Assembly (NCBI GenBank): GCA_965247265.1
Contig: OZ252002.1
Span: 682,001 to 746,000 of the forward strand
Direction: 5' to 3'
From: G965247265 sp965247265
GTDB lineage: Bacteria > Pseudomonadota > Gammaproteobacteria > UBA4575
Length of the DNA: 64,000 bases
This document shows positions 34,366 to 42,924 of this stretch, one piece after another. A program made the position numbers and the translations under genes. The notes beneath the pieces are model-generated. The model was not told the DNA's origin and did no database searches. It saw nothing but the letters and a program-made list of their open reading frames with translations. Each line of letters opens with the position of its first letter. The first letter of the stretch is position 1.

Positions 34366-35550
34366 CTAAAGCTGAGTGGTGTTATCTACTGCTTCATTTT
34401 CAAAGGCAAGGCCTGTTTCATTTATATATATTTCACGTAAAAGTTCACGCCATTTCATATATTGCTCTTCAATGGATCCTGTAAGCTCGACTGTACGTCC
34501 TTGAATTTCAACTACCATAGGACTAACTCCAGCTTGGAGTGAGTCACCAAGCTCACGAATGGCTTCATTATGAATCTCTGCTTCATTACTAATACGCACG
34601 CCATCTCGGTAAAGGAGCGCTCCAGTAGCAAATAAACCTGGTCCACGTAATAAGCCTGCAACCATAATTAAAGCTGCAGCAAATTTAGTTGTATTTGCAC
34701 GGCGCTGAACCGAACGTTTTTGATCAGCCTCAATTAAATAGTATTTGCGCCAATTCTCGTAGGGGTCCCACATTTGATAGTAAAAATTTGAGTAATGCTC
34801 ATTGATTGTGTCAATGAATAAAAATTCTCGCTCTCTAACTTTGCGTACTCGGTTCAGCATGGGGTCATCATTTGCTGGTAATCGAGTTATCGCTGTTTGG
34901 CCTTCTGGTCCAGTTGAAATGTAGTCAGCAAAGGGCTCTGGTGACAGACCTGCGGCATACCACAGCTCAGATGTATTACGTATTGCAATAACATTTTCAT
35001 CAGTTAAGTTTTTACGATACTTGTAAATATCATTTGCAATCCGATTGTAAACATGTTGATAGACATCTCTGCCTGGGCGTGCGTAATCATAAGACTCTTG
35101 ATCAGCAGAGGTACTATATGATTTTTCCAACCATGAACTACCCATACTATCAACAACATTAATTTTTAAAATTAACTCTTCGCCATTGGAAGAAATAATG
35201 ATTCCATGAACAATGACGTCAGCAATTTGTGATTCGGTTGGAAGAACTCTGATTGCCCCCCATCCATTTGCACGTTGCATAGTCTCCTTTAAATGGTACG
35301 CAATATAACGTGCTTCAGCTTCACGAATATCTTCGTGTGCACCTTCTTCTTCAATTTGTTTTTCCGTTAATTCACCTTTGTCAAATACAAGAATACCTAC
35401 ATCTAGTAAATTACTCTCTTGAAGCTGAGCAGTTTCAGATTCAATTTCTACACTATCCTTAACTTTTACGGTATTGGTTGCACAACCGCTTATCAGACAC
35501 GTAAAAAATACACATAAAGCTAATATTGATTGGGTGCTGTACTTATACAT
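34366..35550 (-). CDS. Large lipoprotein of the channel operon
   Basis: This encodes 394 residues with a lipoprotein signal (lipobox ISGC, Cys at about 23). The first half resembles periplasmic assembly domains with alternating strands (LLDVGILVFDKG, VIVHGIIISSNGEELILKINVVD). The second half is helical and includes a hydrophobic stretch (about 290-315, AAALIMVAGLLRGPGLFATGALL) that could lie in a membrane. The family is not recognised by name. It is encoded 2 bases after the Ser-rich lipoprotein, so both are made together. It probably forms the outer-membrane end of the machine. Confidence 0.72.
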   Translation of the reverse strand: MYKYSTQSILALCVFFTCLISGCATNTVKVKDSVEIESETAQLQESNLLDVGILVFDKGELTEKQIEEEGAHEDIREAEARYIAYHLKETMQRANGWGAIRVLPTESQIADVIVHGIIISSNGEELILKINVVDSMGSSWLEKSYSTSADQESYDYARPGRDVYQHVYNRIANDIYKYRKNLTDENVIAIRNTSELWYAAGLSPEPFADYISTGPEGQTAITRLPANDDPMLNRVRKVREREFLFIDTINEHYSNFYYQMWDPYENWRKYYLIEADQKRSVQRRANTTKFAAALIMVAGLLRGPGLFATGALLYRDGVRISNEAEIHNEAIRELGDSLQAGVSPMVVEIQGRTVELTGSIEEQYMKWRELLREIYINETGLAFENEAVDNTTQL

Positions 35551-35552
35551 TT

Positions 35553-36425
35553 TTATTGGTCTGCACTTGAAGTTGGCGCACTGACGCTAGCCTGTTGCTT
35601 TCTATATTTACGATATTCTTCCCATAATTTTTCTTTTAATACAGGGTCTTTTTCTTTTTCTGCAGCTTCTCGAAGCTGTCTTGCAACGACGTCATCATCA
35701 CTACCATCCGGTAAGTTTTCTAGCGATGTGCCACGAGAACTTTGACCCCCTTTATCTCCGCCCGATTCACCTTCATTACCGGCTTGCTCAGAACTTACTT
35801 GAGACGGTTGTTGTGAACCCGCTGTTGCCACTTCTTGTTCGCCTTCCTCTTCTTGTCCCGATGTTTGTGCTTCTTCACCATCACCTGCCTCTGCGTCTTC
35901 ATCACCTCCCGCGTCTGCTGCATCTCCCTCAAATCCTGAATTCTCTTGTTTTTCCATCGCTTGGCGCTGTTCTTCTCGGGCCTGTCGTTCTTCCTCCGCC
36001 TTCTCAAGCTCGTCTTGCAGTTCTTTATCATAAGCTCGCAACTCTTCCTCAAGCTGCTCATCTAATACTGCGACCATTTCTTCTTCTGTTTGCGCACCTG
36101 CTGATTCACTCTCACTTTGTTTTTCTGACGCAGCATCATTTGATTCAGAGCTTGCTTGTTCAGACTCCTCCCTTTTTTGGCTAGATTTAGATTGTTCGCT
36201 CGATGCTTGAGAGCTGCTTTGTGATTGTTCTTCAGATGATTCTGAACTACTTTGTGATTGTTCAGCCGATGAAGATTCAGATGAGGATGATTCAGACTCA
36301 GGTGTTGGTATCTGCGGCATGCCGCCAGACGACGAAGAACTGCAAGCATTTATAAACGCGCACATAAATATAATCAAAAGCAGCCAATTTATTAATTTAT
36401 AGCTTTTAATATGCGGCTTCGGCAT
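35553..36425 (-). CDS. Ser/Glu/Gln-rich lipoprotein, first gene of the operon
   Basis: This encodes 290 residues with a lipoprotein signal (lipobox INAC, Cys at about 28). Residues 29-110 are a Ser/Gln/Glu run, 115-160 a charged coiled coil (EEELRAYDKELQDELEKA), 160-240 a Gly/Glu/Asp-rich disordered stretch, and 245-280 a short helical end (REAAEKEKDPVLKEKLWEEY). It is low complexity and so hard to place by homology. It is probably a flexible tether from the outer or inner membrane. Antisense frames here are artefacts of the repetitive composition. Confidence 0.72.
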   Translation of the reverse strand: MPKPHIKSYKLINWLLLIIFMCAFINACSSSSSGGMPQIPTPESESSSSESSSAEQSQSSSESSEEQSQSSSQASSEQSKSSQKREESEQASSESNDAASEKQSESESAGAQTEEEMVAVLDEQLEEELRAYDKELQDELEKAEEERQAREEQRQAMEKQENSGFEGDAADAGGDEDAEAGDGEEAQTSGQEEEGEQEVATAGSQQPSQVSSEQAGNEGESGGDKGGQSSRGTSLENLPDGSDDDVVARQLREAAEKEKDPVLKEKLWEEYRKYRKQQASVSAPTSSADQ

Positions 36426-36908
36426 TTGAGCCTCGACTAGGTTATAGGTCTCTCACACCACACTATACTGCAATTGAGTTTGCAAATGACAATATTGTCA
36501 TAACTCTATGACATAAGGGTGACTTGTTTGTTTCATCATTTCGGAATACAGGTAAAAAAACCATATATTTCGTATGACCTTAATACAAAAAACGCCACCG
36601 CGTAATAATTATTAAGATTGGCACAAGTATGTAATTTGCGTGAATTGAATCCATAAAAATAGAACTATATTTTATGCACAGTGTCTTACTTAATATAAGG
36701 AAGTCCCCAAGCCATGGACGGCACCGCCTTTAGTAACAGGTGAATTGAAATAGCAAAAACCATTCACCATTATTATGATGTAGGCATGTAATTAATTAAA
36801 TTACTCGTAATTTATTAATTTGATGGCTAATGATCAACGCTGTTTACCAGTATTATTTGCATAACTATAATTCTTGTATCAACATTAGTTTTTTCTAAAA
36901 AGGAGTTA
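36426..36908. other. Intergenic control region between the operon and a fatty acid hydroxylase gene
   Basis: This 483-base divergent region holds the promoters for the operon (leftward) and the hydroxylase (rightward). A perfect 16-base palindrome is at 36486-36501. On the minus strand a plausible -10 (TATAGT) lies about 20 bases further toward the operon. No gene is convincing; the 26-codon frame near 36690-36770 lacks a ribosome site. Confidence 0.45.
36486..36501. promoter_or_regulatory. 16-bp perfect palindrome upstream of the operon
   Basis: The site reads ATGACAATATTGTCAT and equals its own complement. It lies 61 bases before the first start codon of the operon, about where a -35 region or a repressor would sit. 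A dimeric regulator could bind it; which one is unknown. Confidence 0.5.
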
Positions 36909-37754
36909 ATGTTTCTAGAAAATTTAAGTGAGCATGAGGCCCTTCTTCGTTTCTCAGTATTCATAGTTATATTTATAGCTGTCGCAACCAGTGAGCTTCT
37001 TGCGCCGCGCCGTAATTCACTCTATTCAAAAAATATACGCTGGTTTAATAATCTGAGTTTAACAATCATTAATGCAATAATAACAAAATTATTGCTTCCC
37101 TTTGCTGCTGTGGCCATTGCAATGATTGCCCAAGAGCGTGATTTAGGTCTTCTAAATTTAGTGGAATTGCCTGCATGGTTGTCTTTGGCGATAGCTGTGG
37201 TAGCACTGGATCTGACATTATATTTTCAGCATCTAATTTTACACCATGTGCCATTTTTATGGCGAATGCATCGCATGCATCATGCAGATTTAGATTTTGA
37301 TGTAACAGCAGGGTTACGTTTTCATCCATTTGAAATTATATTTTCTATGGTTATAAAAATGGCGGTTGTGTTTATGCTAGGCGCACCCGTTATTGCGGTA
37401 ATTATATTTGAAATAATTTTGAATGCGACACCATTATTTAATCATGCCAATATAAATATTCCCAAGAATATAGATCATGTATTGCGTTATTTTCTTGTCA
37501 CCCCAGACATGCATCGAGTGCATCACTCAGTTATACATCGAGAGACCAATAGCAATTTTTGTTTTAATTTTCCATGGTGGGATTATTTGTTTAAAACATA
37601 TCGTGCACAACCTGATGCAGGGCATGCCAATATGAATATTGGCATCGAGAGGTTTCGTACTACGCGAGACCTTTGGTTAGATCAATTATTGATCCAGCCA
37701 TTTAGGAACATTTCTATACCTACTAGAGAAAATTCACTAAACGATAGACTTTAA
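36909..37754 (+). CDS. Fatty acid hydroxylase / sterol desaturase family protein
   Basis: This encodes 281 residues, a membrane di-iron enzyme with several helices. The His boxes are visible in order: HHVPFLWRMHRMHHAD (about 113-130), an FHPFEI segment and MHRVHHSVIHRETNSN (about 200). These coordinate the iron pair used for C-H hydroxylation or desaturation of lipids. AGGAG lies 4 bases before ATG. The substrate is unknown. It is divergent from the operon and lies inside the IS-flanked segment. Confidence 0.88.
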   Translation: MFLENLSEHEALLRFSVFIVIFIAVATSELLAPRRNSLYSKNIRWFNNLSLTIINAIITKLLLPFAAVAIAMIAQERDLGLLNLVELPAWLSLAIAVVALDLTLYFQHLILHHVPFLWRMHRMHHADLDFDVTAGLRFHPFEIIFSMVIKMAVVFMLGAPVIAVIIFEIILNATPLFNHANINIPKNIDHVLRYFLVTPDMHRVHHSVIHRETNSNFCFNFPWWDYLFKTYRAQPDAGHANMNIGIERFRTTRDLWLDQLLIQPFRNISIPTRENSLNDRL

Positions 37755-37764
37755 GTTGGTCAAA

Positions 37765-38244
37765 CTATAATTTCTCATCGCGCAACTTCATAACGCTACT
37801 TGAAACAAACATTATTAAAATGGCAGATGCAGCATAAAAATATAATCCAATATGTTTTTCAACATCAGCAATAGCACCGAGCTTTACGGTTACAATAAGG
37901 ACTGCAACAACAAACACATCAAGCATCGACCACCTTCCATAGCGATGCAAGTATGTTAGTGTTTTATTTTTGCTTGAAATGGATGAATTTGTGTTACAGA
38001 CAAGCTTGGCAAGAAAGAATAGTTTAAATATTGGTAATAAAATACTAAACAAAGAAATAATAAGGAACAAAAATAATTGGCCTTCATTTAAAAGACTCCA
38101 CGTTCCGGACAGTATAGAAAAGGTATTTTCTAAAAATATGAATTTTTTAAATGTAATAATCGGCGCAACCAGACCCACTGCGAGTAAAATAGTTGCGATA
38201 GCTAAGAGCAACAACAAAAATTTTTTATATGTACTTACTTTCAA
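37765..38244 (-). CDS. PqiA-like membrane protein
   Basis: This encodes 159 residues with four membrane helices. The segment YLHRYGRWSMLDVFVVAVLIVTVKLGAIA is the PqiA-domain signature. PqiA proteins work with MCE-type lipid transport in the cell envelope, usually as longer two-domain forms; this is a single-domain version with no pqiB neighbour. It is convergent with the hydroxylase gene (10 bases between stops). Confidence 0.85.
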   Translation of the reverse strand: MKVSTYKKFLLLLLAIATILLAVGLVAPIITFKKFIFLENTFSILSGTWSLLNEGQLFLFLIISLFSILLPIFKLFFLAKLVCNTNSSISSKNKTLTYLHRYGRWSMLDVFVVAVLIVTVKLGAIADVEKHIGLYFYAASAILIMFVSSSVMKLRDEKL

Positions 38245-38313
38245 GGTATTTTAAACTAATATTTTATGAGTAAGTCTATTAAGTGTGAACTATACAGGTG
38301 TAAACATTAATTT

Positions 38314-38667
38314 ATGGGAGTAATGCACGAAATCAATGCAAACCGCAGCCTTCGGGCAGTAGTTGAAACACAAAATATGGAATGGGAATCATCCGAAGCG
38401 GATGGCGTATTACGAAAACGTTTGGAAAGACTGCATGGAACCCCAGAGCTAGTAACAACAGTGGTGCAATTTAAAATGGGGAGTTCTTTCCCACCACATC
38501 AACATGTATATGACGAAGAAATATTTGTTCTTGATGGAACCTTTTAGGATGAGTTTGGCACATACCCCAAAGGCACATGGCTAAGAAACCCACCCAACAG
38601 CAGCCATACGCCATTTACAAAACAAGGCTGCATTATATTTGTAAAAACTGGGCACCTAACGAATTAA
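38314..38667 (+). pseudogene. ChrR-like cupin interrupted by an in-frame TAG
   Basis: The frame starts at ATG 38314 (a second ATG at 38323 is also possible), meets TAG at 38545-38547, and then continues in the same frame to TAA at 38667, 117 codons in all. The sequence before (FPPHQHVYDEEIFVLDGTF) and after (DEFGTYPKGTWLRNPPNSSHTPF) is continuous ChrR-type cupin, with the His/Glu metal ligands split across the stop. In relatives the residue at the stop is usually Ser. It is the second gene of this window with this kind of break. Confidence 0.78.
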
Positions 38668-38682
38668 ATAATTTAGAGAGCA

Positions 38683-38886
38683 CTATAGATCTTGATCACT
38701 TAGACTTGCTAAAAAGTCATCCTTTTTTATAAATTGTAGCGTCGTACTCGAATCTGTACGGCGATCAATTCCACTTCTACGATCATGCTCTACAAAGCAG
38801 CCACTAGAATTTAATATGGGAAATAATTTAACAGGTGCCGCCTGCCTTCGGTCTTGGCTAGACCGAAGTTCTTTAAACTTCGACAT
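38683..38886 (-). CDS. Small protein with DRR-type motif
   Basis: This encodes 67 residues. An AGGAT ribosome site lies before ATG. It contains the motif DRRSGIDRR (about 35-43) and an earlier QDRRQ, seen in many small gammaproteobacterial proteins of unknown function. It has no signal peptide, so it is cytoplasmic. Its stop lies 16 bases after the cupin remnant on the other strand. Confidence 0.65.
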   Translation of the reverse strand: MSKFKELRSSQDRRQAAPVKLFPILNSSGCFVEHDRRSGIDRRTDSSTTLQFIKKDDFLASLSDQDL

Positions 38887-39019
38887 GAATCATCCTTTAC
38901 TCACTCTTGGTCATAAAAGACTATTAAAATTTGCTTAATAAAACTGCAATAACAAACTTAACGGTAGAAAAATGGGGATGGGCTGTCGCTATTCACATAT
39001 CATATGTAAAGCCTTTCAA

Positions 39020-39394
39020 TCAAAACCTAATCTGAAATTGTGGTGTAATTTCAGGGGTTTTTACGACACCGGATGGCCTATTTTCACTGGGGCTGACGAT
39101 AGGATCTAATTCGGCATCATTCTCATAAGGAGTTTGTGCGCCCCAATGTACTTCTCTAGAACGCGGTGCAGATGTTTTTGCAGGTTTGCGCCACTCGTGT
39201 TCCTCTTCTTCGGGTTCTCGCCAATTATCGGCACTGGTTAATACATCATCTACAGTTAGGTGGCTGAAATCATCAGGTAAATTTAGTCCAGAATTTGGAT
39301 CAGCAATAACCATGGATGAAATCACCAGCAGCATTGCAATGATAATTGTGTTGTTTTGCTGAGTTAGATCAGCAACGCCGTAACACCTTTGCAA
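39020..39394 (-). CDS. Small exported hypothetical protein coupled to a solute-binding gene
   Basis: This encodes 124 residues from a TTG start at 39394 with AAGGGA upstream; the TTG lies only 4 bases after the TAA of the binding-protein gene, which suggests coupled translation. An alternative ATG is 20 codons in. A hydrophobic stretch (about 17-33) would act as signal or anchor, followed by an acidic, Pro-rich tail (WREPEEEEHEWRKPAK). It has no recognised domain. Confidence 0.5.
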   Translation of the reverse strand: MQRCYGVADLTQQNNTIIIAMLLVISSMVIADPNSGLNLPDDFSHLTVDDVLTSADNWREPEEEEHEWRKPAKTSAPRSREVHWGAQTPYENDAELDPIVSPSENRPSGVVKTPEITPQFQIRF

Positions 39395-39398
39395 GGTA

Positions 39399-40193
39399 TT
39401 ATTTCCCTTTCCAGTCTAAAGATTTAAACCAGTATTTATGTTTTGCAGGTATCCATCCTTCTGCATCTCGAGATGTGATCCAGGCATTTAAGAAGTTCAA
39501 TAGCTCCTGTTCCCCTTTGTTAACGGCCATACCTGCCTTATAACTGAGCAAGGGCTTGCTTAGTGGAGCATCTATTAAACCAGGATGCTGAAGTGCTAAA
39601 AATTGCGGTATAGGCGAAGACTCAACAAGCGCATAAATACTGCCATCAAGTAAGGCTTGAATTGCATCTTCGCTTTTAACAAATAATTTTATATTCGATT
39701 TGTTAAATACTTGTTGTGTAAGGGTTACGGCTACTGTTTTTGATACTGCCCCGATGGTAACGTGTGGACTATTCAGTTCATTCAAGGAGTCTATGGATTT
39801 CGTTTTAGCTATATTTGCAGCAACGCTGATACCAGCATCCGCATAAGGAATAGTGAAGTTAGCCTGGAGTGCACGCTCTGGCGTAATGGCCATCCCAGCA
39901 ATAACAATGTCAATTTTATTTTCTTTGAGTGATGAGAGTAAATTTTCCCACTCCAGTAGAACAAACTTTGGCGTAACACCTAAATCACTTGCTAACTGCT
40001 GTGCAATTTGAACCTCAAAGCCATCTAGACTTTCATCTTTTCTTTTAATAACCCAAGGTTCATAAAGAGAAACGCCAATGCGCAAAGTTTCCGATGTTAT
40101 AATTTTGTTTAAAGAATCAGCATGAATGGGAAGGGAAAATCCCAAAATAGTTATAAAAAGCACAAGGCCAAAATAGTTTTTAAGTCGGTCCAT
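39399..40193 (-). CDS. Periplasmic amino-acid-type solute-binding protein (SBP family 3)
   Basis: This encodes 264 residues with the start taken at ATG 40193 (a GTG at 40211 is in frame). A signal peptide (about 1-25) precedes a bilobal SBP_bac_3 fold: LRIGVSLYEPWVI, KIDIVIAGMAITPERA and the AGMAVNKGEQELLNFLNAWI end. It resembles polar amino acid binding proteins or the sensor domains derived from them. No permease or ATPase is nearby. It is divergent from another family-3 protein 90 bases away. Confidence 0.85.
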   Translation of the reverse strand: MDRLKNYFGLVLFITILGFSLPIHADSLNKIITSETLRIGVSLYEPWVIKRKDESLDGFEVQIAQQLASDLGVTPKFVLLEWENLLSSLKENKIDIVIAGMAITPERALQANFTIPYADAGISVAANIAKTKSIDSLNELNSPHVTIGAVSKTVAVTLTQQVFNKSNIKLFVKSEDAIQALLDGSIYALVESSPIPQFLALQHPGLIDAPLSKPLLSYKAGMAVNKGEQELLNFLNAWITSRDAEGWIPAKHKYWFKSLDWKGK

Positions 40194-40282
40194 AATTTTG
40201 CTTATTTCCACAATTGTCTGCGATAATGCAATTGTACTAAGTTGTTATCCCGGTTACCTAAAAAAATAATAAGGAGAGCCTA

Positions 40283-41134
40283 ATGAAATTATTGCTTACA
40301 TCAATTTTTATTCTTATCTTTGCCAGCACAGGAGCCATCGCTGGAGACATGCCAACGCTAGATCAAGTCAAGCAAACGGGTAAATTTAGAATAGGGTATC
40401 GTGAATTTGAACCGCCCATGTCATTTATGGAAGATGGCAATGTTATTGGTTACTCCATCGATTTATGTAAACGTATTGCTACAGGTGTTAAAGCTGCAGT
40501 TGGCAAAGAGATCGATATTGAATATGTCCCGGTTACAGCAAAAGATAGATTCACAGCGGTAGCAGAAAATAAAATTGATATTTTATGTGGCTCTACAACT
40601 AAAACGCTATCTAGAAGTAAATTGGTTGATTTTACACAGTTGACGTTTGTAACAGGCGCTTCGTTAATGACGCTGAAAGGAGGTGAGTTTAATGAGCTCT
40701 CTGCGCTAGATGGTAAAAAAGTGGGAATCGTTCGTGATACGACTACACAAGAAATTTTGAAATTGCTTTTGAAGAAAACCTTAACAGATGCAGAAATTGT
40801 TACCTTCAGTGCGGCATCGGATGCGCTTGCATCATTACGGAAAGGTGAAATTGCTGCATTTTCATCAGACCAAGTTGTGTTAATTGGCCTATTGATTACT
40901 TCCGAAGACAAAGAAAGCTTTTCAATTGCCCCCCAGGTTTTTTCGTTTGAACCCTTTGCGCTTGCTGTGCAACGAAACGATGCGGACTTCAGGCTACTCG
41001 CAGATAGTGTTTTATCAAAACTAAATCGTACGGGTCAAATTGAGCAAATCTATAACAAGTGGTTTGGTGGGTTTGCTAAAGAACGGCCTGCTTTACACGA
41101 TGCGTTGTACCAATTAAATGCTACACCTGAATAG
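40283..41134 (+). CDS. Amino-acid ABC-type solute-binding protein (GltI-like)
   Basis: This encodes 283 residues with a strong ribosome site (AAGGAGAGCC) and a signal peptide (about 1-21). The fold is SBP family 3: FRIGYREFEPPMSF, NKIDILCGSTTKTLSRSKLVDF and GKKVGIVRDTTTQEI. It resembles the glutamate/aspartate binding protein GltI. It is not next to a permease, so it either serves a transporter encoded elsewhere or acts as an orphan receptor. It faces the other binding protein across a shared promoter region. Confidence 0.87.
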   Translation: MKLLLTSIFILIFASTGAIAGDMPTLDQVKQTGKFRIGYREFEPPMSFMEDGNVIGYSIDLCKRIATGVKAAVGKEIDIEYVPVTAKDRFTAVAENKIDILCGSTTKTLSRSKLVDFTQLTFVTGASLMTLKGGEFNELSALDGKKVGIVRDTTTQEILKLLLKKTLTDAEIVTFSAASDALASLRKGEIAAFSSDQVVLIGLLITSEDKESFSIAPQVFSFEPFALAVQRNDADFRLLADSVLSKLNRTGQIEQIYNKWFGGFAKERPALHDALYQLNATPE

Positions 41135-41216
41135 AGCTATAGTTAATTACGTTAGATTATGTACGTAGCAACTTCATAGTTATTTATACTCGCTTGTAAA
41201 TATTAAAAGTTACACA

Positions 41217-41639
41217 GTGAAATTATTTGTAGGCTTAATATTTCTCGCCTTATTTGCAATGCCGTGTGCAGCCGAAAAATTGTTATGCGTCACAAATGTT
41301 TCAAAGGGATTTTCTTACAGTGCTGAAACAAAGCAAAGAGAAGTTATAAATCTTAACCTACCACGACGTTATACCATTGAGTCAGCTGCTGAAAGTAATG
41401 GTAGTTTGGCCATTTCAATAGAAGGAGATGTCGAACCATTTATTATCTGCCCCGCAATTACAAATAATGTGTTGGGATATACGCGATGCAATAGTGTAAT
41501 GAGGGTATTTAGATTTAATAATAACTATAAAAGGTTTACATACCTGCATGCCTATACGGACTTAGGAGAGGGCGGAACAGATTCTAATTCACCATCGGTA
41601 GAATTTGGTAGGTGCACGACTTATCAAGAACGGCAATAG
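41217..41639 (+). CDS. Secreted hypothetical protein with several cysteines
   Basis: This encodes 140 residues from a GTG start, with a signal peptide (about 1-18, LFVGLIFLALFAMPCAA). The mature chain has several Cys residues (CVTN, IICPAI, TRCNSV, GRCTT) that could make two disulfides in the periplasm. The family was not recognised. It follows the binding protein by 82 bases on the same strand. Confidence 0.55.
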   Translation: MKLFVGLIFLALFAMPCAAEKLLCVTNVSKGFSYSAETKQREVINLNLPRRYTIESAAESNGSLAISIEGDVEPFIICPAITNNVLGYTRCNSVMRVFRFNNNYKRFTYLHAYTDLGEGGTDSNSPSVEFGRCTTYQERQ

Positions 41640-41651
41640 GTCCATTCATAT

Positions 41652-42314
41652 TCATCCAAGATTTACAGATAGTACATTCGAAGATTTTTGAGTAAAAATC
41701 ATGGGCATCGTTTGTATTAGGGCAAGGAAAATAAAAATTGCAGCCCAACATTCTGCGCATTCTTCGATAACTCTACCAATATGAATATCATTTAATCCTG
41801 ATTTATCGCATAGCTGCGAAACGAATAGGACAATAAACCATAACACAACAGCTACTGCCCATGGTTCATAGATGCGAATATTTTTCCAAAACATACGAAT
41901 AAATTTAAACAACATATACACCAAGCATAAAATAAACAGCAGTATGACGAGCGCTACAAATATTTTTTGCCACAATGGCACACCTTGCATGGTAAAAAAT
42001 TTATCCTTAGTAACATGCTCAAGGGTAAATAATCGATGGAAATCTGCCTCTCGTAAAAAATAAATTAAAATTACATAGGTGATGGCAGTAATTGTTATTC
42101 TCGAAGATTTTAAATTTTTATTGAATGCCAATGTTAATAAGGATAATAACGCGCACCCTAAAAATGTAAGAGTAATGACTGAAACAAAACCAGGATCAGT
42201 AATTCCTACTTGGCTAATAGTGTCCGGCAGTAAATAAGTATGTATAAGTATGTATACAGGCAGTAAGCCAAGAATAGCCAGATTGATTATATTTTTAGTC
42301 CATTTAGACTGCAT
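41652..42314 (-). CDS. Multi-pass membrane protein, paralogue of the gene at 42925
   Basis: This encodes 220 residues and about six membrane helices. A pattern near the end (IEECAECWAAIFIFLALIQT) and an acidic segment after helix 3 (FLREADFHR) recur in the gene at 42925 (LEESLEMVGHLFIGFGLAF; FIREIHPPG). The two appear to be members of one uncharacterised family. No transport or enzyme motif is recognised. It follows a shortened outer-membrane gene by 21 bases on the same strand, so it was probably in a small operon with it. Confidence 0.6.
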   Translation of the reverse strand: MQSKWTKNIINLAILGLLPVYILIHTYLLPDTISQVGITDPGFVSVITLTFLGCALLSLLTLAFNKNLKSSRITITAITYVILIYFLREADFHRLFTLEHVTKDKFFTMQGVPLWQKIFVALVILLFILCLVYMLFKFIRMFWKNIRIYEPWAVAVVLWFIVLFVSQLCDKSGLNDIHIGRVIEECAECWAAIFIFLALIQTMPMIFTQKSSNVLSVNLG

Positions 42315-42335
42315 GCTAGCGCTATCTTACTATAG

Positions 42336-42725
42336 CTAGTTATGTTCAACATAAAAATCACTTGCATCTGTTTCTAAGCGATCAAATCGATAATTCGCAA
42401 TTGCATCCAATGTAAATGCAGATGTATTAATCAAGTGCAAACCAGCTGATGTCCCATGCATGAAAATATATTTACCTTCATATAGATAGAGGGGAACCAG
42501 ATCTGTGCTGTTACTATTTTTTTCACTGGAAATATTATCGATATCGACATAAGGACTATTGCCAATACGGTAACCAAAACCCAAACCCACTGTGCCAGGT
42601 GGAGCATTTATAATCGAAGTTTGGTTTATTTTATTAACAGCTAAGAGCTCTGAAGAACAGCAAGCACAAATAGCACCTAAAAGTATAATAACATAGGAAA
42701 CATTCAATGATTGAAGCTTAGGCAT
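42336..42725 (-). CDS. Shortened MipA/OmpV-like outer-membrane protein
   Basis: This encodes 129 residues, with a signal peptide (about 1-28) and beta-strand pattern (TVGLGFGYRIGNSPYVDID, LVPLYLYEGKYIFMHG) that fit the first half of a MipA/OmpV-type barrel, normally about 250 residues. The chain stops after a YRFDRLETDASDF segment, where other members continue. No second half was found downstream, so this is probably a deletion remnant, though a short family cannot be excluded. Confidence 0.5.
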   Translation of the reverse strand: MPKLQSLNVSYVIILLGAICACCSSELLAVNKINQTSIINAPPGTVGLGFGYRIGNSPYVDIDNISSEKNSNSTDLVPLYLYEGKYIFMHGTSAGLHLINTSAFTLDAIANYRFDRLETDASDFYVEHN

Positions 42726-42789
42726 TGCTGTTATATGGCAATTGGAACAAAGATAATACAGTATTACTTATTAAATATTATTAGCCTTT

Positions 42790-42819
42790 AATGCCCGCTT
42801 TGGGTCGTTAGTTGTCATT
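42790..42819. repeat. REP-like palindrome (copy 3, decayed)
   Basis: It shares GCCCGCTTTGGGTCG exactly with copy 2 at 24634, with AATG...CATT ends. The right arm has drifted to GTTGTCATT, so the stem is imperfect. Confidence 0.55.
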
Positions 42820-42924
42820 CACAATTAAAGCAACAGTACAAATAAAATTAATTGAGGATGATTAAGAGATTTTTCAATGAAGGACAATTAAAAAGAAGCT
42901 TTAACTCAATATTATTTATTTTAC

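Noticed and set aside
35681..36184. Long plus-strand frame rich in Leu, His and Pro opposite the Ser-rich lipoprotein
   Set aside because: It is the complement of a repetitive Ser/Glu/Gln gene and has no ribosome site; the composition is an artefact.
36680..36740. Riboswitch-like stem near CCAAGCCATGGACGGCACC
   Set aside because: It does not match the c-di-GMP or preQ1 cores and has no clear expression platform.
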